A stretch of DNA of 64,000 nt, from positions 1 to 64,000 of the forward strand of contig NZ_PVNS01000013.1 of the NCBI RefSeq assembly GCF_002993335.1, given 5' to 3'. Source of the DNA: Alkalicoccus urumqiensis. GTDB taxonomy: Bacteria > Bacillota > Bacilli > Bacillales > Salisediminibacteriaceae. Positions 1 to 8,590 of this stretch are shown piece after piece (the first letter of the stretch is position 1; each line of letters begins with the position of its first letter). The translations under genes and the position numbers were made by a program. The notes under the pieces were generated by a model. It searched no databases. It had not been told where the DNA came from and was given only the letters and a program-made list of their open reading frames with translations.

Positions 1-27
1 GTAGCCACTGCAAACCACACGACTGAC

Positions 28-74
28 AAAAAAACCGCCCGTTTCTCCAAGGTTGGGGAGAAACGGGCGGTTTT
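28..74. terminator. Strong terminator downstream of yheA
   Basis: An 18-bp perfect inverted repeat (31-48 with 57-74) encloses an 8-nt loop. On the minus strand it is followed by a U tract (A-run at 28-34), so it should end the yheA transcript. The plus-strand side ends in TTTT, so it may also stop a gene lying before the window. A second small hairpin (CCCGGG arms, 126-131 and 135-140) lies between it and yheA. Confidence 0.85.
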
Positions 75-161
75 CATATGAGATCCTACGATACGAAATG
101 AAAAATCGCTAGATTTTCAGTGGCCCCCGGGAATCCCGGGACGACCTGAGGCGCTTAATAA

Positions 162-515
162 TTATTCCTGTTCGCCTTCGCCGTAAAGCTCTTCAAGCGG
201 CTGCGTAACAACCTTATTGATCTCACTGACCATCTGGCTCATTTTCTGTTCTTCTTCCATGAGCTTCATGATCTGTTCGTGCTGCTGGACCACTTCAAAC
301 TGCTGCTGGGCCTGCTGCACTTCCTCCTCGGAAATCTGCTCTCCGTTCATCTGCTTCTGCTGAAGCTGCATCTGCAGTCCGCGGAAGTTATCGAGCATTT
401 TTTTCGCTACCTCATCGTTATTGATGTCTTCATGCAGCTGTTTTAACTGTGCAAACTCTTCGCTGTTGCGCAGCTCCTGCTGCAGTTCTTGTGCTTTATC
501 CATTGGATTTGCCAT
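162..515 (-). CDS. yheA: YheA, YlbF/YmcA-family protein
   Basis: A 117-residue, highly charged, Gln/Glu-rich, predicted all-helical coiled protein with no membrane segment. Length and the helical pattern (residues ~10-105) match the YlbF/YmcA (DUF964) family. The better-known members YlbF and YmcA act with YaaT as RNase Y specificity factors; the role of YheA itself is not established. The start has a GGAGGAG ribosome site 8-10 bases upstream. It lies just downstream of yheB on the same strand, as in B. subtilis, which supports the name. Gln-rich stretches occur at residues ~48-80. Confidence 0.85.
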   Translation of the reverse strand: MANPMDKAQELQQELRNSEEFAQLKQLHEDINNDEVAKKMLDNFRGLQMQLQQKQMNGEQISEEEVQQAQQQFEVVQQHEQIMKLMEEEQKMSQMVSEINKVVTQPLEELYGEGEQE

Positions 516-592
516 ATGCGTAACTCCTCCTTGTGATTTATACCGTTCTGCATTTTTCGCACAACCAGCCTAGACTCTAACATACTTTCTGC

Positions 593-1732
593 TTAAAACA
601 CAAATAGAAGCAGGGTCCCCTGGATGAAACCGACGAGGCCGCCGATCAGTGCCCCGAGCAGAGCGATCATTTTCAGTTCACGTTTTGCAATAAGAAGCAG
701 CATTTCCTCCAGCCTCGACAGCGGGAACAAGTTTACTTCCTTTGTAACTATATCCCGAATGCCGATCCGTTTCATAATCGATTTCATATAATTGGTCAGA
801 ATCATCGAAGCGGAAGCCATTATCCCGGGAAGCACCGTTTTCTGGAGCATCTCCTCATACCGTCCGCTCCAGTCGGAGAGAGGCTGGTTCCACTCACCGA
901 TTACCGGTACATGCCCCATCACATTTTTCGTCAGATTTTCCGCCTGCTGATGAAAACGGTCGGCTTCCACATAGGCAGACGGCGTCGTCTCAATTAATTT
1001 TTCCCATTCTCTTACCAGCACTTCCTCCACCATGCCCTGTGTCCGATCATCGCGGAAAAAACGCTCGAGTTCACCAGCCAGCATATCCCCGACAGAAAAA
1101 CGTTTTGTAAATCTGCTGAACCAGGTCGTCACAGACCCTTTTGAATGAAGATAGTTATCGACAGCTGCTTCAAGCTGTTTTTTTCCTTCCGGTGAGGAGG
1201 CGTATTCTGCACCGCGCGCTGCGATATCTGCAGCCGCTTTCGGCAGACGCCTCTCCACAGATTCCAGCATTTCAACCGGAACCCAGTCTTTAAACGGCCG
1301 GTCCTGATACGAATCAAACCACTCCGTCAGCCTTCTGCTGATTTCCGCTTCTACAGATATCCGGAACCTTCCCATTCTGTCTTTCGTGCCGAGATGTTCC
1401 TCCATCCACTCGTCCAGTGTCCGCTCTTCTTTCAATAAGTCGCGGATCCCGTCTTCCAGCCGCGTTTTCACCTCCTCAAAAAGAACTCCTTCTTCCAGCC
1501 GTGCCTGCATCCCCTCCGGTGTCACAAGGTGATCCTCCACCAGTTTTCCGAGGTTGTCGGCAATTTCTCCGCGCCGCTTCGGAATCAGGCCCGGCGTAAA
1601 CGGCACTTGAAAGCGGCCGAGGAACCACGGTTTGTAGGGGCGGAATAACATCCGTATAGCAATAATATTTGTACCGCCTCCGATCACTGCACCGAGCAGT
1701 ATGATCACAAGCAGCATTATCCATTCATTCAT
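593..1732 (-). CDS. yheB: YheB, DUF445 membrane protein
   Basis: A 379-residue protein with an N-terminal membrane segment (residues ~5-25, followed by Gly-rich GGGTNIIAIRMLFRPYK) and a C-terminal hydrophobic hairpin (~350-379). A long, charged helical middle lies between them. This is the layout of DUF445/YheB proteins, whose function is unknown. The conserved N-terminal block NxxAIRMLFRPYxP and the phrase VPFTPGLIPKRRGEIA are typical of the family. Start: ATG behind GGAGGTT. It is co-oriented with yheA with a 77-bp gap and is probably co-transcribed. Confidence 0.88.
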   Translation of the reverse strand: MNEWIMLLVIILLGAVIGGGTNIIAIRMLFRPYKPWFLGRFQVPFTPGLIPKRRGEIADNLGKLVEDHLVTPEGMQARLEEGVLFEEVKTRLEDGIRDLLKEERTLDEWMEEHLGTKDRMGRFRISVEAEISRRLTEWFDSYQDRPFKDWVPVEMLESVERRLPKAAADIAARGAEYASSPEGKKQLEAAVDNYLHSKGSVTTWFSRFTKRFSVGDMLAGELERFFRDDRTQGMVEEVLVREWEKLIETTPSAYVEADRFHQQAENLTKNVMGHVPVIGEWNQPLSDWSGRYEEMLQKTVLPGIMASASMILTNYMKSIMKRIGIRDIVTKEVNLFPLSRLEEMLLLIAKRELKMIALLGALIGGLVGFIQGTLLLFVF

Positions 1733-1922
1733 GTCGAACCTCCTGCTGCAGCTGTTTCATTCTATATAAGTATAACCTGCATTGTTTTGCGTATCCATCC
1801 ACGGGTTTTCTTTTTCCACCCGGGCTTTCGTGATAGGATAAAGAAAAGCAGACGAGGCAGATGGATGTTTCTTTCATTCTCTTCCCCTTAACGGGCTGTC
1901 CGTAACATGAAAGGAGCTTAAC

Positions 1923-2126
1923 ATGATACAGCATTTCCAATGGAAAGCCCACCGCCCCTCCGGCTGGTCTTTTTCCTTTTATCATCAGGGCGCAAGATAC
2001 CGGGGTTTTTACCACCGGGACGGTACTATCCGCTGGGATCAGCCGGAAACACGACCGGAAAAAGCAGAGACACTCGAAGGGCAGATACACGATTTAATGC
2101 TCTACCATGTCTATGAAGATCATTAG
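1923..2126 (+). CDS. yheE: YheE-like small protein (DUF5342)
   Basis: A 67-residue soluble protein rich in aromatic residues and His (MIQHFQWKAH..., YRGFYHRDGTIRW). The aromatic pattern and length match B. subtilis YheE, a small protein of unknown function that sits near yheA and yheB in that genome. The start has an AAAGGAG site 7 bases upstream. The next gene (PucR-type regulator) begins 15 bp after its stop, so the two are probably one transcript. Identification rests on remembered family similarity plus synteny. Confidence 0.7.
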   Translation: MIQHFQWKAHRPSGWSFSFYHQGARYRGFYHRDGTIRWDQPETRPEKAETLEGQIHDLMLYHVYEDH

Positions 2127-2141
2127 AAAGAGGGATGACGC

Positions 2142-2957
2142 GTGATAACCCTTCATTACCATGATGAAACTCACTATATTGACGAAAAATCATTGTCCGC
2201 TGAAGAACGGGCCCTACTGGAAAAAATGACAGGTACCCGGGACATGCCTGCCGGACCGGAAGCCTCCCATCTTTTGAAACAGATCATTTCAGGAAGTACA
2301 CCCCCGCCTTCCTCCATCCAGCTTCCGGCACGTTTTATCTACATACACTTCCCGAAGCCGGCAGAGGAACCAGAGGCGCTTACCGAAGCACTCTTTCAAC
2401 TGCTTCCCGGAACCGGGCACTCCTGCTGGCTGAACCGCCGGGAGCTTCTTCTGCTTCAGGAAGTTAATGAAGACTTTGAGGATCAGCCGGTCACAAATGC
2501 CGTCATCGATACCCTCGCCGCCGATTTCTACATCCGCCCGTCTCTTCACGCCGGCAGCTTTTTCCGGGATCCCGGTGAAGCCTATTCCTGGTATAAACGG
2601 GAGCTGCGGATGTTCCGCCGCGTGATCGAGGCGTACCCGAAGCATCATGTGTTCATTGAACAGGAACTTGTATTATATTACATGCTGTCCAGCATCGAAC
2701 CGGAGGCACTGGAGGAAATGACGGCCCTTCTGGATCCAGTCCGGGAGGAAACAGAGCTGCTCCGTTCTGTCGAAATGTTCCTCTTGTGCGGTATGAATAT
2801 CTCTATGGCGGCAAAGCGTCTGTTCATGCACCGGAACACGATGCAGTACCGGGTCGAAAAATTTATTGAACGAACGTCCATTGATATTAAGCAGTTTCAA
2901 AATGCCGCCTGCGTCTATCTGCTCCTGTGCGGCGCCCAGCTGGCCGCCGAAGAATAG
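2142..2957 (+). CDS. yxkF: PucR/CdaR-type transcriptional regulator (YxkF-like)
   Basis: A 271-residue protein with a GTG start behind GAAAGAGGGATGACGC. Residues ~210-265 form the PucR-type C-terminal helix-turn-helix: a short helix, then LFMHRNTMQYRVEKF, the recognition-helix signature of PucR, CdaR and SdaR regulators. The N-terminal ~200 residues have no recognisable sensor motif. It precedes msmX as yxkF does in B. subtilis. That makes it a candidate regulator of msmX or of sugar import, although no such role is known to me. A hairpin region lies between it and msmX. Confidence 0.75.
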   Translation: MITLHYHDETHYIDEKSLSAEERALLEKMTGTRDMPAGPEASHLLKQIISGSTPPPSSIQLPARFIYIHFPKPAEEPEALTEALFQLLPGTGHSCWLNRRELLLLQEVNEDFEDQPVTNAVIDTLAADFYIRPSLHAGSFFRDPGEAYSWYKRELRMFRRVIEAYPKHHVFIEQELVLYYMLSSIEPEALEEMTALLDPVREETELLRSVEMFLLCGMNISMAAKRLFMHRNTMQYRVEKFIERTSIDIKQFQNAACVYLLLCGAQLAAEE

Positions 2958-2964
2958 CCCGCTG

Positions 2965-3017
2965 AAATCGCTTGCAACATCCTGCACAAAAAATGCGATT
3001 TTTCTTTGTGCAGGATG
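2965..3017 (+). promoter_or_regulatory. msmX leader hairpin with possible pseudoknot
   Basis: A perfect 13-bp inverted repeat (2978-2990 with 3005-3017, CATCCTGCACAAA arms) lies between the PucR-type gene and msmX. A second 7-bp complement, AAATCGC at 2965-2971 with GCGATTT at 2995-3001, falls inside the loop of the first. The two helices could therefore form an H-type pseudoknot or compete. No U tract follows the large stem. It could be an mRNA-stabilising element, a processing site or an attenuator; function is inference. Confidence 0.5.
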
Positions 3018-3098
3018 CCCCTATCAATGAAACCCCTTACAGGATACACTGAGGTCAGTTCAAAAAAACAAGCACAGACAGCGGGAGGAGAGAGAAAA

Positions 3099-4190
3099 AT
3101 GGCGGATATTACGTTTAAGAATCTCTATAAAATTTATGATGGTGAAGTTCAGGCGGTAACAGATTTCAACCTGGACATTGAAGATAAGGAATTTATCGTT
3201 TTCGTCGGTCCATCCGGGTGCGGTAAATCGACAACGCTCCGTATGGTTGCAGGTCTGGAAGACATCTCTAAAGGAGATCTATACATCGGCGAAGACCGCG
3301 TAAACGATGTTGCACCGAAAGACCGTGACATTGCGATGGTTTTCCAGAACTACGCGCTTTATCCACATATGAACGTATACGAGAACATGGCATTCGGCCT
3401 GAAGCTCCGTAAATTCCCGAAAGACGAAATTGAAGAGCGTGTACAGAACGCGGCGAAAATTCTCGGTCTGACGGAAATGCTCGACAGAAAGCCGAAAGCA
3501 ATGTCCGGTGGTCAGCGTCAGCGTGTTGCACTCGGACGTGCCATTGTCCGTAACCCGAAAGTATTCCTGATGGATGAGCCGCTTTCCAACCTGGATGCTA
3601 AGCTCCGTGTGCAGATGCGCTCAGAAATCATCAAACTCCACCATCGTCTGCAGACGACGACAATCTATGTAACACACGACCAGACCGAAGCGATGACCAT
3701 GGCTTCCCGGATCGTTGTTATGAAGGACGGTCTCGTGCAGCAGGTAGGCGCACCGAAGGATATTTATGACTATCCGGAAAACGTCTTCGTCGGCGGGTTC
3801 ATCGGTTCCCCGGCAATGAACTTCCTTCACGGTAAATTGAACGGCGACCGCTTTGACATGCACGGTCACTCCGTGCAGGTTCCTGCAGGCAAAATGAAGC
3901 AGCTGGAAGGATATGATCAGAAAGAGCTTATTCTCGGCGTACGTCCGGAAGATATCCACGACGAGCCGGTATTCCTTGATTCTGCGGAGAACTCCCGCTT
4001 TAAAGCGGTGATTGATGTAGCAGAGCTTATGGGTGCAGAATCCTATCTCTATTCCAAAGTAGGCGATCAGGACTTTATCGCACGTGTCGATTCCCGTACA
4101 GATGTATCCAGCGGAACTGAAATCGACCTTGCCCTTGATATGAACAAAGCGCACTTCTTCGACCCGGAGAACGAGCAGCGGATCCGCTGA
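3099..4190 (+). CDS. msmX: MsmX multi-sugar ABC importer ATPase
   Basis: The 363-residue ATPase of carbohydrate ABC importers (MalK/UgpC/MsmX type). The ATG at 3099 is chosen because GGGAGGAG precedes it and the protein then begins MADITFKNLYKIYDG. Walker A is GPSGCGKST (~37-45), the signature is LSGGQ-like (MSGGQRQRVALGRA), Walker B is VFLMDEPLSNLD, and the switch His lies in VTHDQTEAM. A C-terminal TOBE/regulatory domain covers ~235-363. In B. subtilis MsmX powers several sugar importers encoded elsewhere. The absence of permease or binding-protein genes nearby fits such a shared ATPase. Two terminators follow. Confidence 0.93.
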   Translation: MADITFKNLYKIYDGEVQAVTDFNLDIEDKEFIVFVGPSGCGKSTTLRMVAGLEDISKGDLYIGEDRVNDVAPKDRDIAMVFQNYALYPHMNVYENMAFGLKLRKFPKDEIEERVQNAAKILGLTEMLDRKPKAMSGGQRQRVALGRAIVRNPKVFLMDEPLSNLDAKLRVQMRSEIIKLHHRLQTTTIYVTHDQTEAMTMASRIVVMKDGLVQQVGAPKDIYDYPENVFVGGFIGSPAMNFLHGKLNGDRFDMHGHSVQVPAGKMKQLEGYDQKELILGVRPEDIHDEPVFLDSAENSRFKAVIDVAELMGAESYLYSKVGDQDFIARVDSRTDVSSGTEIDLALDMNKAHFFDPENEQRIR

Positions 4191-4192
4191 TT

Positions 4193-4211
4193 ACCAATTT
4201 CGATTGGTTTT
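4193..4211 (+). terminator. Small UUCG-capped hairpin after msmX
   Basis: Arms ACCAAT (4193-4198) and ATTGGT (4203-4208) close a UUCG tetraloop, followed by TTTTC. It begins two bases after the msmX stop codon and may be the first of two tandem terminators. Confidence 0.6.
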
Positions 4212-4233
4212 CAATATAATTTCCCCCTTTTTC

Positions 4234-4268
4234 GAAGCACCGGTCTAACCAGCCGGTGCTTCCTTTTT
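4234..4268 (+). terminator. Main msmX terminator
   Basis: A 10-bp stem GAAGCACCGG (4234-4243) / CCGGTGCTTC (4253-4262) with a 9-nt loop, followed by a five-T run. Confidence 0.88.
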
Positions 4269-4345
4269 GTATGTAGAACAGCTTGGATATCTCCCGCCTT
4301 TCTGCTAAAATGTAGGAAACGTATGTTTGCAGGAGGCTCAGCTAC

Positions 4346-4972
4346 ATGAATTTTACCGCCATCGATTTTGAAACGGCTTCCCAGGAAGCGGGAAGTGCCT
4401 GTGCCGTCGGTATTGTACAGGTAAAAGACAGTGAAATCGTCGAGGAAACCTATTCCCTTATCCGCCCGTTTACGCCGTACTTTGACCCGAAGTGCGTTGC
4501 TGTCCATGGTTTAACCTGGAACGATGTCAAAGATGCACCGACGTTTGCCGACTTATGGCCCTCCTTACAGCCTGCTATGGAACACACCCTTCTGCTTGCA
4601 CATAACGCAAGCTTTGATATGCGTGTTCTCCGCTCTGCACTGGATGCCTGGCAGCTTCCCTGGCCGGAAGCTGCGTACAACTGCACGGTGCAGATCGCTA
4701 AAAAGACATGGCCGGAATTTTTTAATCATAAGCTCGGAACCGTCGCGCATGAACTGGGGATCACATTCGAACATCACCATGCCCTGGAAGATGCCAGAGC
4801 TGCAGCAGTCATCGCTCTCCGGGCGGAGGAGATTCATAATGCCTTTTCCGAAGAAGCGCTGTTCTCCGCACTGAATCTGTACAGCGGCTCGCTGGGACCG
4901 GGAATGCATGCCACACCCGGAACGAACCGGAAGCGGAAACGGTTCATTGTCTCCGCTTCCGGGGCCGTCTAA
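4346..4972 (+). CDS. DEDDh 3'-5' exonuclease (DnaQ-like)
   Basis: A 208-residue protein whose first ~165 residues form an RNase T/DnaQ exonuclease fold. Exo I is AIDFETA (Asp and Glu near residues 6-8). Exo II is AHNASFDMRVL. Exo III is HHALEDARAA, the His-to-Asp spacing of the DEDDh class. The short tail (~170-208) is basic and shows no BRCT domain. It is too short for PolC, so it is probably a stand-alone exonuclease trimming DNA or RNA ends. Start: ATG behind AGGAGG. It is monocistronic between terminators. Confidence 0.85.
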   Translation: MNFTAIDFETASQEAGSACAVGIVQVKDSEIVEETYSLIRPFTPYFDPKCVAVHGLTWNDVKDAPTFADLWPSLQPAMEHTLLLAHNASFDMRVLRSALDAWQLPWPEAAYNCTVQIAKKTWPEFFNHKLGTVAHELGITFEHHHALEDARAAAVIALRAEEIHNAFSEEALFSALNLYSGSLGPGMHATPGTNRKRKRFIVSASGAV

Positions 4973-5022
4973 AGAAATGGATGCACCCCTCTCCGATTCA
5001 TGAAAGTTGACTAAAAAGCCGA

Positions 5023-5069
5023 AAAAGGAACCGTCCGCTGATTCTCTGAGGACGGTTCCTTTTGTTTTT
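5023..5069. terminator. Bidirectional terminator between exonuclease and yngE
   Basis: A 14-bp inverted repeat, AAAAGGAACCGTCC (5023-5036) with its complement (5050-5063), followed by TTTTGTTTTT on the plus strand and preceded by an A-run. It can end both the plus-strand exonuclease transcript and the minus-strand yng operon. The remaining ~70 bp to yngE show nothing further. Confidence 0.88.
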
Positions 5070-5141
5070 ACATTCTTTTCTGTAAGTGAAGTGCTTATTG
5101 CCCGCATGAAACTTGCTGTCTATTTAGGTGAAAATCAGCGG

Positions 5142-6668
5142 TCATACCGGATAAACAGGATTATGTTTCGCCGGCTTTTTCTTGTCTTTTGCCGAGACCG
5201 CCTCCAGGCGGAAAGCGAGTGAGCTCCGCAGCTTTGTCATCGGAAGAATATCATCTACAATAAGTTCAGATGCCAGATGGTATATATCGACATGCTCCTG
5301 ATATTCTTTTCGTTTTTCCTCGATAAAAGCAGCACGTTCGTTTTCCGGCAGCGCTGCAATTTTATTCGCATAGACGGCATTCACCGCTGCTTCCGGTCCC
5401 ATCACAGCCACTTTGGCTGTCGGCAGCGCAATACACCAGTCCGGTTCAAATGCAGGTCCTGCCATCGCGTATAAACCGGCTCCATAGGCTTTCCTCACAA
5501 TGACAGACAGCTTCGGCACCCGGACCTGAGACATGGCCGCTACCATTTTCGCACCGTGACGGATAATCCCGGCCCGCTCCACTTTGGATCCGATCATAAA
5601 ACCTGGGACATCCATAAGAAAAAGAAGCGGCACCTGAAACGCATCACATAAATGTATAAACCGCGCTGCTTTATCCGCAGAATCCGGAAAAAGAACGCCG
5701 CCTTTCTGCTTCGGCTGGTTGGCGACAATGCCCACCACCCGCCCGTCAATTCGTGCAAACCCCGTCAGAAGCTCTTTTGCAAAGAGTGCTTTTATTTCAA
5801 ACCAGCTGTCCTCATCAACCAGCGCGTGAATGACTGAAAGCATATCAAACGCTGCATTCTGGTTTTCCGGTACCATCTGATCGAGATTCTCCATGTGCAC
5901 CGGTGGTTTGGAATCTGTGGATGCAGGCTTTGTTTTCCACGTGTCCGGCATATACGTCATGTACGTACGCGCAGCAAGAATGGCCTCTTCCTCATTTTCC
6001 GCCAGCATATCGCCGCATCCCGACACGCTGCAGTGCATGCGGGCACCACCCATTTCCTCAAGGCTTACTTTTTCACCGATCACCATCTCCGCCATCCGCG
6101 GCGATCCGAGATACATGGAGGCGTTCCCTTCAACCATCACCACCACATCACAAAATGCCGGCATATAGGCGCCGCCGGCTGCGGAAGGTCCGAATAGAAC
6201 ACATACTTGTGGCACAACACCGGACATTTTTATCTGCTGGTGGAAAATACGTCCCGCTCCTCTCCGGTTCGGAAACATCTCCACCTGATCTGTAATCCGG
6301 GCCCCGGCACTGTCGACAAGGTACATCATCGGCAGTCCAAGTTCTTCAGCCGTTTCCTGAATCCGGATAATTTTCTCTACCGTCCCCGGTCCCCACGAAC
6401 CTGCCTTGACGGTGGAATCATTCGCCATGAAACAGACCATTCTTCCATGCATCTTCCCGGTCCCTGTGACAACACCATCAGCTGGCAGCCCGCGGTCGGC
6501 TCCGGCTGCAAACAGACCGTCCTCTTCATATACATCTTCATCCAGGAGCAGACGGATGCGCTCCCGGACGGGAAGTTTTCCTTTTTCAGCATTTGCCTGA
6601 TGGTATTTTTCCTGCCCTCCGCGGTGGACCGCGTCAACCCGCTCCTGCCATTCCTGATTTAATCTCAC
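5142..6668 (-). CDS. yngE: Acyl-CoA carboxylase carboxyltransferase subunit (YngE-like)
   Basis: A 508-residue biotin-dependent carboxyltransferase (beta) subunit of the propionyl-/methylcrotonyl-CoA carboxylase type. It moves CO2 from biotin to an acyl-CoA. N- and C-terminal crotonase-fold halves are visible: AGARITDQVEMFPNRRGAGR and GPSAAGGAYMPAF in the first, FLMDVPGFMIGSKVERAG and GAGLYAMAG in the second. The start is GTG at 6668, because GAGGAGGACTTAG precedes it and no better ATG is present. It is the last gene of the yngJ-H-HB-G-F-E-like operon, so 3-methylcrotonyl-CoA is the likely substrate, by context. Confidence 0.88.
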   Translation of the reverse strand: MRLNQEWQERVDAVHRGGQEKYHQANAEKGKLPVRERIRLLLDEDVYEEDGLFAAGADRGLPADGVVTGTGKMHGRMVCFMANDSTVKAGSWGPGTVEKIIRIQETAEELGLPMMYLVDSAGARITDQVEMFPNRRGAGRIFHQQIKMSGVVPQVCVLFGPSAAGGAYMPAFCDVVVMVEGNASMYLGSPRMAEMVIGEKVSLEEMGGARMHCSVSGCGDMLAENEEEAILAARTYMTYMPDTWKTKPASTDSKPPVHMENLDQMVPENQNAAFDMLSVIHALVDEDSWFEIKALFAKELLTGFARIDGRVVGIVANQPKQKGGVLFPDSADKAARFIHLCDAFQVPLLFLMDVPGFMIGSKVERAGIIRHGAKMVAAMSQVRVPKLSVIVRKAYGAGLYAMAGPAFEPDWCIALPTAKVAVMGPEAAVNAVYANKIAALPENERAAFIEEKRKEYQEHVDIYHLASELIVDDILPMTKLRSSLAFRLEAVSAKDKKKPAKHNPVYPV

Positions 6669-6681
6669 CTAAGTCCTCCTC

Positions 6682-7449
6682 TCACCGGCCATGAAATTCG
6701 GGCGCCCGCTTTTCCTGAAATGCGCGGAGCCCTTCCAGACGGTCTTCTGATGGTAAAATTCCTTGATATGCTTGTTTTTCGACCTCCATTCCCTGCTCCA
6801 GAGGTACAGCCGCCCCATGATCCATCGCATACTTAGCTGCACGGACTGCAAGCGGCGCTTTTCGTGATATCTGGTACGCCAGTGCCTCCGCTTCTGAATA
6901 CAGCTGTCCATGCGGCACGGCTTTCAGCGCAAGTCCCCAGACAGCTGCTTCCTGTCCGGTGATTTTTCTTCCCGCAAGGATCATCTCTTTCGCCCGCTGC
7001 ATACCGATCAGAGCCGGCAGGCGCTGCGTACCTCCGGCTCCGGGAATGACACCGATGCCGGTTTCTGCGAGCTGAAACTGTGCCCGCTCCGAAGCGATTC
7101 GGAAGTCGCAGGCGAGGGTTAACTCCATTCCGCCTCCGACGGCACCTCCCTGCACAGCTGCAATCACCGGCTGCGGCATTCTTGAAAGTATGCTGATGGG
7201 ATGACGGATGTTTTCCACCGCACTCCAAACATTTTCCTCTGCTGTTTCGAGCCTTTCTTTTAAATCGGCACCTGCACAGAACGTTTTCCCCCTCGCTCCG
7301 AGGATAACTGCGCGGATTTCCCGGCTTTCCGCCCACGTTTCAAGGATGGCCGTCATCTCCAGCAGCAATGTCGACGAGAGCGCATTCGCGGCTTCCGGGC
7401 GGTTTAAATAGAGCGAGGCAATCGGTCCGTTAATCGTCGTTTCAATCAT
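6682..7449 (-). CDS. yngF: Enoyl-CoA hydratase, candidate methylglutaconyl-CoA hydratase (YngF-like)
   Basis: A 255-residue crotonase-family protein. The oxyanion-hole blocks are visible: AGADLKE near residue 60 and GGAVGGGMELTLACDFRIA at ~103-121. The catalytic region is FQLAETGIGVIPGAGGTQRL, with Glu residues at both usual positions. In the leucine pathway this step hydrates 3-methylglutaconyl-CoA to HMG-CoA; that specificity is inferred from its neighbours. The start ATG overlaps the stop of the upstream HMG-CoA lyase gene as ATGA, which indicates translational coupling. Confidence 0.88.
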   Translation of the reverse strand: MIETTINGPIASLYLNRPEAANALSSTLLLEMTAILETWAESREIRAVILGARGKTFCAGADLKERLETAEENVWSAVENIRHPISILSRMPQPVIAAVQGGAVGGGMELTLACDFRIASERAQFQLAETGIGVIPGAGGTQRLPALIGMQRAKEMILAGRKITGQEAAVWGLALKAVPHGQLYSEAEALAYQISRKAPLAVRAAKYAMDHGAAVPLEQGMEVEKQAYQGILPSEDRLEGLRAFQEKRAPEFHGR

Positions 7450-8357
7450 GCGCCGTCCTCTCCTTCCTCGTTAAGCGATGCTTGAAAACTCGACAGTCTC
7501 CCGCCGATGTGCGGCTTAATAAAACCGGCAGCCTGAACGAGCTGATTGACGTTGATTCCTGTTTGAATACCGCTCTGTTCCAGAAGGTAGACCAGGTCTT
7601 CGGTCGCGATGTTTCCTGCCGCTCCCTGTGCATAGGGACAGCCGCCGAGACCGCCTGCAGCACCATCGAAAAATTGGATGTTCTGCTCCAGGGCGGCCAT
7701 CGTATTTGCCAGCGCGAGACCCCGTGTATTATGAAAATGAAGCGCCATTTTCCCCGATGGAATCGTCGTTTTCAGCTGACGGATCACACGAGTTACCTGT
7801 CGTGGATGAGCAATCCCGATCGTGTCGCCCAGAGACAGCTCCCTTACCCCCATATCAAGAAGCGCGTGGGCAGTCCGCTCCACCGTTCCGATGGATATTT
7901 TCCCTTCATAGGGGCATCCAAAGACCATGGATATATAACCCCGGACCGACTTTCCTGCAGCAAGGGCCTCCTCGGCAACCGGCCTCAGTTCGCGGAGCGA
8001 CTGCTCCACCGGCCGGTTAACATTTCTCCGGTTATGCGTATCGCTTGCGGAAACGAAAAGACTGACCTCGTCAACATCTGCCTGCAGTGCCCGCTCCAGG
8101 CCTTTCGCATTCGGCACGAGCGCTGCATAGGTCACGCCCGTCCGTTTCGGCAGCATACGGAAAACGTCTTCCGCATCGGCCAGCGCGGGAATCCATTTCG
8201 GCGAAACAAAAGAAGATACTTCCAGATAACGGATGCCTGCATCGAGCAGCTTTTCCATCCACTCTACTTTTCTTCGTGTCGGTACGATGACAGATTCATT
8301 CTGCAGGCCGTCCCGGGGGCCGACTTCTCTAATGCCGACTTTCTGGGGAAATGTCAT
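7446..8357 (-). CDS. yngG: Hydroxymethylglutaryl-CoA lyase (YngG-like)
   Basis: A 303-residue DRE-TIM metallolyase that cleaves HMG-CoA to acetoacetate and acetyl-CoA. The N-terminal metal/substrate motif is REVGPRDGLQNE (~10-21). The HFHNTRGLALAN block (~190-202) supplies His ligands. The family-defining active-site loop GGCPYAQGAAGNIATEDLVY (~233-252) carries the catalytic Cys. Start: ATG behind GGGAGGAGAGGATCC. It is sandwiched between the biotin carrier gene and the hydratase gene, which strongly supports leucine or related branched acyl-CoA degradation as the operon's task. Confidence 0.92.
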   Translation of the reverse strand: MTFPQKVGIREVGPRDGLQNESVIVPTRRKVEWMEKLLDAGIRYLEVSSFVSPKWIPALADAEDVFRMLPKRTGVTYAALVPNAKGLERALQADVDEVSLFVSASDTHNRRNVNRPVEQSLRELRPVAEEALAAGKSVRGYISMVFGCPYEGKISIGTVERTAHALLDMGVRELSLGDTIGIAHPRQVTRVIRQLKTTIPSGKMALHFHNTRGLALANTMAALEQNIQFFDGAAGGLGGCPYAQGAAGNIATEDLVYLLEQSGIQTGINVNQLVQAAGFIKPHIGGRLSSFQASLNEEGEDGA

Positions 8358-8374
8358 CCAGGATCCTCTCCTCC

Positions 8375-8590
8375 CTATTCCTCAAAGGTCATTAATACCT
8401 GTCCTTCATCCACGAAGCTGCCTTCTTCTGTTAGAACTTCTTTGACAACACCCGATTGAGCGGCCTCTACAGGAATCTCCATTTTCATGGATTCCAGAAT
8501 GACGAGCTCCTGCCCGGCTTTCACTTCCTCTCCTCTGCCGACGAGAATTTTCCATACGTTCCCTGCCATTTCCGTGCGGATTTCCGTCAT
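8375..8590 (-). CDS. yngHB: Biotin carboxyl carrier protein (YngHB-like)
   Basis: A 71-residue stand-alone biotinyl domain. The biotin-acceptor motif is LESMKMEIPV, with Lys34 as the modified residue. Pro/Ala-rich linkers seen in the AccB of fatty-acid synthesis are absent, so this is the small free-standing carrier of a dedicated acyl-CoA carboxylase. Its ATG overlaps the stop of the biotin carboxylase gene (ATGA), giving a fixed translation ratio. It would shuttle carboxyl-biotin between the carboxylase upstream and the YngE-like transferase. Confidence 0.92.
   Translation of the reverse strand: MTEIRTEMAGNVWKILVGRGEEVKAGQELVILESMKMEIPVEAAQSGVVKEVLTEEGSFVDEGQVLMTFEE

Noticed and set aside
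3006-3098. Longer N-terminus for MsmX starting at 3006
   Set aside because: The extension contains the leader hairpin arm and a GGGAGGAG site just before the ATG at 3099; MsmX proteins begin at that point.
7482-8459. A 325-codon open frame on the plus strand
   Set aside because: It is antisense to the HMG-CoA lyase and biotin carrier genes; composition is that of a shadow frame.
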